From the NCBI RefSeq assembly GCF_009363655.1, contig NZ_CP045393.1, positions 2,046,001-2,110,000 of the forward strand: a DNA stretch of 64,000 nt, in the 5' to 3' direction. Shown here piece after piece: positions 58,370 through 64,000 of this stretch. The stretch is from Roseovarius sp. THAF27 (GTDB taxonomy: Bacteria; Pseudomonadota; Alphaproteobacteria; Rhodobacterales; Rhodobacteraceae). The translations under genes were made by a program, and so were the position numbers. The stretch's first letter is position 1. Every line of letters starts with the position of its first letter. The notes under the pieces were generated by a model. The model was given only the letters and a program-made list of their open reading frames with translations, made no database searches and was not told the DNA's origin.

Positions 58370-59488
58370 TCAGTTGCTGACGTTGTTCACCGAGCTGGTC
58401 ACACCGATGATCGTTCCAAACAGACCGATAACCGTGCGCGCCGAATTGATGGGGGATTCGGTGGCATAAAGTGTATCGTCGGGCTGGATGAAGAACTGTC
58501 GCGCCGCGAACAGGCCGTCGGCCGAAGTCAGATCGAAGCTGAACACGACCTGCTGTTTGTTCGGACCCGCCAGTCCCGGCTTCAGGTCCCTGGGCTGGTA
58601 ATCACGCAGGACGAGTACGCCCTTGGGGTTGGCTGTTCCCGCATTCAGACCGCTTGTGGACGAGAGCGCTTCCACCACCGTCATGCGCTCCTTCTCGAAA
58701 TAGATCACCTTCTGTGCGCCGGTCGCGCCGAGAGACGTGAAACTGCGTTCGTCCTCGACCACCACGATCTGGTCACCGCCGACGACACGCACGTTGCGAT
58801 TGGCGTTTTCCAACAGCGACGAGACGCGGGCCTCGTAGGTTCGGCCCCCGCGTTGAAGGCGAATCATCGGGTTGCGCAGGGCGGGATTCACTCCGCCGCT
58901 CTGGGCCACCACGCCCAGTATCTTGGTGTTCCGGCTGTCGAGCGGATAGCGACCCGGCGCCGCGACCCCGCCGACAACGTCGACAGAATTGTTGCGTCCG
59001 GGCGTCACGGACAGTTGCACCTGCGCCGAAGGCTGGATCTGTTCGAACTGCGATTGCAGCCGGGCTCTTGCCGAGGATGGGGTTAGGCCCCGCACCGACA
59101 CCTCGCCGACATAGGGCAGGAAGATGCGGCCTGCCGCGGAAACCTCCTGTGGGGGGATTTCGGCTGCGGTTCCGTTCAGTCCGGTCAGAAGAGAGTTGTC
59201 TTCGCTGTCCCAGACCACGATATTGACCGTATCGCCGGTCTGGATAGCCGAGGAATCAGGCCCTTGATCGGCCCCGAACCAGTGGAATTTGGCGCTCGCG
59301 CCGCTGTGCGGCCATTTCGCGATCAGCGGCGTCAGCTCGCGCGTCACCTCGACCAACTGAAACGACGGCTTCTCAGAGCGTTGTTCCTTCAATATTTCGG
59401 ACTGCACGGCAGCGCCACGCGGCAACGCGCATCCTGTAAGCGCAACAACGCCGACGGCCAAAAATAGAAACCGGATCGTCTTCAACAA
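58370..59488 (-). CDS. Polysaccharide export outer-membrane lipoprotein (Wza/KpsD type)
   Basis: 372 residues. Lipoprotein signal (FLFLAVGVVALTGC, lipobox LTGC). The poly-export domain is GDTVNIVVWDSEDNSLLTG and AAGRIFLPYVGEVSVRGLTPSSARARL, followed by SLBB-like repeats (VDVVGGVAAPGRYPL). It would form the outer-membrane channel for capsule or exopolysaccharide. No Wzc-like co-polymerase is visible in the window. Divergent from the epimerase gene. Confidence 0.9.
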   Translation of the reverse strand: MLKTIRFLFLAVGVVALTGCALPRGAAVQSEILKEQRSEKPSFQLVEVTRELTPLIAKWPHSGASAKFHWFGADQGPDSSAIQTGDTVNIVVWDSEDNSLLTGLNGTAAEIPPQEVSAAGRIFLPYVGEVSVRGLTPSSARARLQSQFEQIQPSAQVQLSVTPGRNNSVDVVGGVAAPGRYPLDSRNTKILGVVAQSGGVNPALRNPMIRLQRGGRTYEARVSSLLENANRNVRVVGGDQIVVVEDERSFTSLGATGAQKVIYFEKERMTVVEALSSTSGLNAGTANPKGVLVLRDYQPRDLKPGLAGPNKQQVVFSFDLTSADGLFAARQFFIQPDDTLYATESPINSARTVIGLFGTIIGVTSSVNNVSN

Positions 59489-59555
59489 TGTCGTGTCCCC
59501 CCGCGGGCATGCATTGGTTTCCTATCCCATGCACGTGATGATAGACAATGGGGTA

Positions 59556-60425
59556 ATGGAAAAAGAGGGCAATCCGGCGAGATTGCCCGGGCTGGACGTC
59601 GGGATGCGGATACTTGTAGCGGGCTCTGGTGGACGGCTTGGTCGATTGCTGCATGCCGCAAGGACTACGGGCGCCTGTTGTGACGCCGAGTTCATATTTC
59701 AGTCCGGCGGACCGGACCGGGACGTGCGTTGGACACCCGATGACTCGTTGGACCGGCTGCCGGCCTGCGACATGATGATTGCGCTGTGGGGCAAGACCGC
59801 CGGCACGAGCGATGACCTTGCAATGAATACCGCGCTTGTGGGCCTGTCGCGCCGCGTAGCGCAGCATTGCGGTGCTCGGCGGCTGTTCCATATTTCCACG
59901 GCCGCCGTTTACGGCCCCGGCGCAAAACTGACCGAGGACGCACCATTGCGCCCGATCGGCCCATACGGGGAGGCGAAACTGAACATGGAGCGCACGGTGA
60001 CCTCAGGCGACAGCGCCGTGTCAGAGCATGTGTTGCGCCTGGCCAACGTGGTCGGCGCTGACAGCCTGGCACCAGCGCTGGCAAAGGGTGGCGGGGTCAC
60101 GCTGGACCAGTTTGCGGATGGACGCGGCCCCATTCGCAGTTATATCGGGGCGACCGACCTGCTTGCGGTGTTGAAACGCCTTTCCGACACGGAGACAAAA
60201 CCGATGCCACGCGTGCTCAATATTGCCGCGCCCGGGCCGGTGGCGATGGAAGACCTGGTGGTGGCTGCGGGCCGGCACGTTCTGTGGCGCCCTGCCCCCG
60301 ACAGCGCAATCAAGGAAGTGTCGCTGGACGTCGGGCGCCTGCAGGCCCTGCTGCCCGACCATCGATTCACCTCCGACGCAGGCGAGATGATCGCAGATTT
60401 GAACCGACTGGAGGTACGCCGATGA
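59556..60425 (+). CDS. NAD-dependent epimerase/dehydratase
   Basis: About 289 residues, an extended SDR with glycine motif VAGSGGRLGRLL, STAAVYG, and the Tyr-x3-Lys in GPYGEAKLNME. It would modify a nucleotide sugar for the polysaccharide. The start is uncertain: ATG 59556 or 59604 (MRILVAGSGG). Its stop overlaps the sugar transferase start. Confidence 0.8.
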   Translation: MEKEGNPARLPGLDVGMRILVAGSGGRLGRLLHAARTTGACCDAEFIFQSGGPDRDVRWTPDDSLDRLPACDMMIALWGKTAGTSDDLAMNTALVGLSRRVAQHCGARRLFHISTAAVYGPGAKLTEDAPLRPIGPYGEAKLNMERTVTSGDSAVSEHVLRLANVVGADSLAPALAKGGGVTLDQFADGRGPIRSYIGATDLLAVLKRLSDTETKPMPRVLNIAAPGPVAMEDLVVAAGRHVLWRPAPDSAIKEVSLDVGRLQALLPDHRFTSDAGEMIADLNRLEVRR

Positions 60426-61036
60426 GTCCCGGCAAGCGGGTCATGGACATCGCATTGGCCCTGTTGCTGGTCGTGGTGTTGTTGATCCCGACGCTGCTGG
60501 TGGCCGCGGCCATTCTTGTCCTCGACGGCCGGCCGATCCTTTATCCGTCGAAACGCATGAAGGCGCCGGGACAGAGCTTTATCCTGTGGAAGTTCCGAAC
60601 GATGACGAATTCGGGCCGGGATGCGTCCGTGTCCGGGGCGTACAAGCAGAGCCGCATCACCAAGACCGGAAGATTCCTGCGTCGCAAACGCCTGGATGAG
60701 CTGCCGCAGCTGTGGAATATCCTGAAAGGCGACATGAGCTTTGTCGGCCCGCGACCGCCCCTGCCCCGCTTCGTCCGTCTGTGCCCTCTGGTATATGCCG
60801 AGGTTCTGGAAAACCGCCCCGGTGTCACGGGGCTGGCGACGCTGGTGTTTCATCGTCGGGAGGAACAGCTCTTGTCGAGATGCCATTCACAGGCCGAAAC
60901 CGATGATGTCTATCTGCGTCGTTGTGTGCCGGCCAAGGCAAAAATCGACCTTATCTGGGCCAGAAACAGGACGCTCTGTTTCGACGCCGCACTGATCGTC
61001 AGGACGGTTAGGCGGGTTTTCGCCTCAGGCGGCTAA
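60422..61036 (+). CDS. Undecaprenyl-phosphate sugar transferase (initiating)
   Basis: 204 residues. One N-terminal helix (VMDIALALLLVVVLLIPTLLVAAAI) and the catalytic bacterial-transferase core: FILWKFRTM, FLRRKRLDELPQLWNILKGDMSFVGPRPPLP with the conserved Asp-Glu pair and PRP. It would place the first sugar-phosphate on the lipid carrier, as in PglC/WbaP C-terminal parts. Confidence 0.92.
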   Translation: MSPGKRVMDIALALLLVVVLLIPTLLVAAAILVLDGRPILYPSKRMKAPGQSFILWKFRTMTNSGRDASVSGAYKQSRITKTGRFLRRKRLDELPQLWNILKGDMSFVGPRPPLPRFVRLCPLVYAEVLENRPGVTGLATLVFHRREEQLLSRCHSQAETDDVYLRRCVPAKAKIDLIWARNRTLCFDAALIVRTVRRVFASGG

Positions 61037-61228
61037 CCTATACGAAGCTATAACAGATACATGCTAAGACTGGAATCCGCACATGCATTGCATACGCAGC
61101 AGAATTCACTTGTGACGCGGAGATTTTCCATTCTATGTACCGTGTTGCGTTTCGTTGGGATGATGTGATTTGTTTAAGTTGTATTTGCCAATAAAGGTTC
61201 AACTCATGGTCGTACGAGGCGGGGCTTG

Positions 61229-63109
61229 ATGCTTTACAAGTTGGCGGTTTCCCTTTCGCGTCATCAAAAGCGGAAAATCCTGCTTGCAGTCGACGGTGTC
61301 CTGATCGCGGTATCTCATATCGTAGCCGGGTTCCTGTTGCTGGGCATGGACGGTGTCACGGCGCATGCCGATGCGTTCCTGATGAGCGTGACCTGCGTGA
61401 CAGGAGTCGGCCTGGCTCTGATCTTCGTGCTGGGACTGCACCGGATCAAGCTGAACGCCTATCAGATGCAAGGCGTGGTCGAATCCGCCTTTGTTGCGGC
61501 CGTGATGATCGGTACCGGCGCGCTGATGTCGGCGGTGTTCTTCGGGATGACCTTTCCAGCGCCGCTTTTCGTGGTCATGGGAATGCTTTTTCTCATCCTC
61601 TCGGTGTCGTCACGGCTGCTGATGCGGCAAGTACTTCTGTCCGTCTACCGGCGCGGCAATGCAAGATTGCCGATCATCATCTACGGCGCGGGACAGACCG
61701 GGCAGCAACTGGCGACCGCGCTGTCTGTCGACGACGCGGTAGAGCCCGTCGCTTTCGTGGATGATGACTTGCGGTTGCAGGGCATCACCATTGGAGGGCT
61801 GCGCACCTATTCGCCTGGCGACCTCGAAGACCTGATCCAGAGGTACCAGGTCAAGCGCGTCGTCCTGGCCATGCCAAGCGCCAATCGGGCGGTTCAGTCC
61901 AGTATCATCAAACGTCTGGCCAGCACATCCTGCGAAGTCCATTCGATGCCGTCCTTCGCGGATCTGGTTGCAACATCGTCCGCGAGCCTGTCCGAAACCA
62001 AGCCCGTCGACGTCAATACACTGCTCGGCCGTGCCGGCTTTGACGACGATCTGCCCGGTGTCTTCGAAACGTACCGGAACCGCAATATCCTGGTGACCGG
62101 CGCAGGCGGGTCGATAGGCGCGGAACTGTCTCGCCAGATTCTGTCCTGCGAACCGGGCAAACTCGTCTTGCTGGACCACAGCGAGCTGGCCTTGTTCGAG
62201 ATCCACCGCGAACTGAATGCGATCCTGCCCGAGGCGACGGTCATCCCCGTCCTGGGCAGTGTCACCGAAGAGCCGCTGGTTGCCGACGTCATGCGCACAC
62301 ACCAGATCGAGATCGTCCTGCACGCCGCGGCCTACAAGCACGTGCCCATGGTCGAGCACAATGCGCTGGAAGGAATCCGAAACAACGTGTTCGGAACAAG
62401 GACCGTCGCCAGCGCGGCGATGCGTACGGGCGTGGAACGCTTCATCCTCATTTCCACCGACAAGGCGGTGCGCCCGTCCTCGATCATGGGCGCCTCGAAA
62501 CGGTTTGCCGAACTGACGGTGCAGGATCTGGCGACGCGGTCGAATGGCACTCGGTTTTCGATGGTGCGGTTCGGCAACGTTCTTGGCTCGTCGGGGTCGG
62601 TCATCCCGCTATTCCAGGAACAGATTTCTCGGGGCGGTCCGGTGACGCTGACCCATACCGATGTCACCCGGTATTTCATGACCATCCCGGAAGCAGTGCG
62701 GCTGGTCCTGCTGACCGGCTCCTTCGCCCGCGGCGGCGACGTGTTCGTGCTCGACATGGGCAAACCCGTACCGATCTACGAGCTGGCACGCAGAATGATC
62801 GAGAATGCCGGACACACCGTGCGCGACGCTGAAAACCCGGGCGGCGACGTCGAGATCAAAATCACCGGCCTGCGCCCCGGCGAGAAATTGCACGAGGAAC
62901 TGCTGATCGGCTCCGATATGCTGACGACGCCGCATCCGAAAATCCTGCGGGCACAGGAAAAGCACCTTTCAGAAATCGAAATGGCCAACGCCCTGCAATC
63001 CTTGCGGCAAGCGATCGACACGCGGAATGCGGAACAGATGGAAGCGACGCTGCATCAGTGGATCGAGAAGAGCGAAATGGGGAAAGGCGGCAAATCGGTG
63101 AACGAGTAG
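61229..63109 (+). CDS. Nucleoside-diphosphate-sugar C4,6-dehydratase (CapD/WbpM type)
   Basis: 626 residues. Four N-terminal helices precede a CoA-like Rossmann region (IIIYGAGQTGQQLATAL) and a C-terminal SDR (NILVTGAGGSIGAELSRQIL). The catalytic region is FILISTDKAVRPSSIMGASKRFAE: Met takes the place of the usual Tyr (SMK triad), as in WbpM. It would make a 4-keto-6-deoxy UDP-sugar for the polysaccharide. A GAGG site precedes ATG 61229. It is preceded by 192 A+T-rich bases (61037-61228), a likely promoter region in which I could not fix the boxes. Confidence 0.92.
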   Translation: MLYKLAVSLSRHQKRKILLAVDGVLIAVSHIVAGFLLLGMDGVTAHADAFLMSVTCVTGVGLALIFVLGLHRIKLNAYQMQGVVESAFVAAVMIGTGALMSAVFFGMTFPAPLFVVMGMLFLILSVSSRLLMRQVLLSVYRRGNARLPIIIYGAGQTGQQLATALSVDDAVEPVAFVDDDLRLQGITIGGLRTYSPGDLEDLIQRYQVKRVVLAMPSANRAVQSSIIKRLASTSCEVHSMPSFADLVATSSASLSETKPVDVNTLLGRAGFDDDLPGVFETYRNRNILVTGAGGSIGAELSRQILSCEPGKLVLLDHSELALFEIHRELNAILPEATVIPVLGSVTEEPLVADVMRTHQIEIVLHAAAYKHVPMVEHNALEGIRNNVFGTRTVASAAMRTGVERFILISTDKAVRPSSIMGASKRFAELTVQDLATRSNGTRFSMVRFGNVLGSSGSVIPLFQEQISRGGPVTLTHTDVTRYFMTIPEAVRLVLLTGSFARGGDVFVLDMGKPVPIYELARRMIENAGHTVRDAENPGGDVEIKITGLRPGEKLHEELLIGSDMLTTPHPKILRAQEKHLSEIEMANALQSLRQAIDTRNAEQMEATLHQWIEKSEMGKGGKSVNE

Positions 63110-63121
63110 CGCCGGCCAAGG

Positions 63122-64000
63122 CTAGCCGGTGTTCTCGGCCTTCTCCGCCAGAAGAAGCCATTCCTCTTCGGCCTCGCCCAGTGCCGCCTGCCGTTGGTTC
63201 AAACCTTCGGTCGCCTTGGCGAACTTCGAAGGGTCCCGGGTATAAAGCCCCGGGTCGGCAAGCAATTCCTCCAGCTTCGCGATCTCGGCTTCCAGCCGGG
63301 CGATCTGATCGGGCAGAGTGTCAAGCCGGTGCTTGTCCTTGAAACTGAGTTTCTGTTTGCTCGCGTTGCCCGCTAACCGCTGCTGTCCCGCGGCCGGCGT
63401 AGGCTTTTGCGGCTTTTTTTCAGGCGTAACCTCGGGCGCCACACGCTGCGCCTGATAATCGGTCCAGCCCCCCGCATAGACGGTATGCCTGCCGCGCCCC
63501 TCCATTGCGACGGTGGTGGTCGCCACCCGATCCAGGAAATCCCGGTCGTGGCTGACCAGCAGAACCGTGCCGTCATAGTCGTCCAGCAGTTCCTGCAGCA
63601 GATCGAGCGTTTCGATATCCAGATCGTTGGTCGGTTCGTCGAGCACAAGCAGGTTGCTTTCCCGCGCCATCAGCCTGGCCAGCAACAGGCGCGCCTTTTC
63701 CCCGCCCGAGAGCGACCGGACGGGGGCGCGCACCTGCCGCTCGTCGAACAGAAAATCCTTGAGGTACCCGACAACGTGACGCGGCACGCCGCGCACCATG
63801 ACCTGATCGGCCTGCCCCGAGACGCGCATGTCCGGATCGCCGGTCAGACTGTCCCAGAGCGTCATGTCGGGAGCCAGCTTTGCCCGCGCCTGATCGAACA
63901 CGGCCGGCACAAGATTCGTACCGTGCCGCACTTCTCCCTCGTCGGGTTCGAGCGATTTCATCAGCAGCTTCAGAAGCGTTGTCTTGCCCACCCCGTTCGG
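63122..64000 (-). CDS. uup: ABC-F family ATPase, Uup-like (5' part beyond window)
   Basis: The second ATPase domain and C-terminal end of an ABC-F protein. Walker A PNGVGKTTLLKLL lies at the window edge; the signature is SLSGGEKARLLLARLMA, Walker B NLLVLDEPTNDLDI, and the switch VLLVSHDRDFLDRV. The C-terminal coiled coil (DQIARLEAEIAKLEELLADPGLYTRDPSKFAKATEGL) is typical of Uup. The protein acts on ribosomes or DNA structure; the first half is not in the window. Confidence 0.9.
   Translation of the reverse strand, partial: PNGVGKTTLLKLLMKSLEPDEGEVRHGTNLVPAVFDQARAKLAPDMTLWDSLTGDPDMRVSGQADQVMVRGVPRHVVGYLKDFLFDERQVRAPVRSLSGGEKARLLLARLMARESNLLVLDEPTNDLDIETLDLLQELLDDYDGTVLLVSHDRDFLDRVATTTVAMEGRGRHTVYAGGWTDYQAQRVAPEVTPEKKPQKPTPAAGQQRLAGNASKQKLSFKDKHRLDTLPDQIARLEAEIAKLEELLADPGLYTRDPSKFAKATEGLNQRQAALGEAEEEWLLLAEKAENTG

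Overview
The window is high-GC DNA from an alphaproteobacterium of the order Rhodobacterales (Roseobacter/Rhodobacter group). The best evidence is gene order. A dusB(nifR3)-ntrB-ntrC-ntrY-ntrX-trkA-trkH-hfq-hflX run, an ispDF fusion, a suf operon led by a cysteine-poor IscR, and a NtrC without the GAFTGA loop are all typical of this order. I see no rRNA, CRISPR array, prophage or intact insertion sequence.

Layout. 0-3 kb (minus strand): end of the phosphate sensor kinase phoR, a gamma-carbonic-anhydrase-like protein, gmk and yicC. 3.3-6.2 kb: a PAS protein, a PNPOx-like protein, hflX and hfq. 6.3-17.2 kb: trkH, trkA, a lipoprotein on the other strand, then ntrX, ntrY, ntrC, ntrB and dusB, all read leftward. 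17.4-20 kb (plus strand): ispDF, pgpA, pncC and a GFA-family protein. 20-22 kb: an MmgE/PrpD protein, a RatA/COQ10-like START protein and a 59-residue membrane protein.

22.2-29.4 kb is an allantoin-use cluster. A GntR/FCD regulator is divergent from an allantoin/hydantoin racemase, an NCS1 permease, PuuE allantoinase with a shortened UraD-like tail, ureidoglycolate lyase, ureidoglycine aminohydrolase and a second NCS1 permease. Three strong hairpins separate the transcription segments. Allantoate amidohydrolase is not in the window.

29.4-33.4 kb is a decaying accessory segment beside tRNA-Arg(CCG). It holds a GNAT fragment, a FhuF-type ferric reductase, and a frameshifted TonB-dependent receptor that is joined in frame, part-way through its barrel, to the C-terminal part of a FecR anti-sigma protein.

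33.5-43.3 kb is the iron-sulfur assembly operon (minus strand): iscR, an IscS-like desulfurase, sufB, small membrane proteins, a 33-codon YbjQ-like remnant, a full YbjQ protein, a methyltransferase-like protein, sufC, sufD, two YIP1-like proteins and sufS, most joined by start/stop overlaps. Two palindromes overlap the predicted iscR promoter.

43.3-54.3 kb holds housekeeping and small genes: a hydrolase, a quinone oxidoreductase, a 24-residue membrane peptide, a DUF2254 protein, mfd, a SufBCD-associated membrane protein, hemB, a Tat-type SYLF lipoprotein, an orphan BrnA-like antitoxin with phased upstream repeats, and usg. 54.4-63.1 kb: gyrA, a DoxX-like protein, a DUF6614-type protein, then polysaccharide export and synthesis genes. 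The right edge cuts an ABC-F gene (uup-like).
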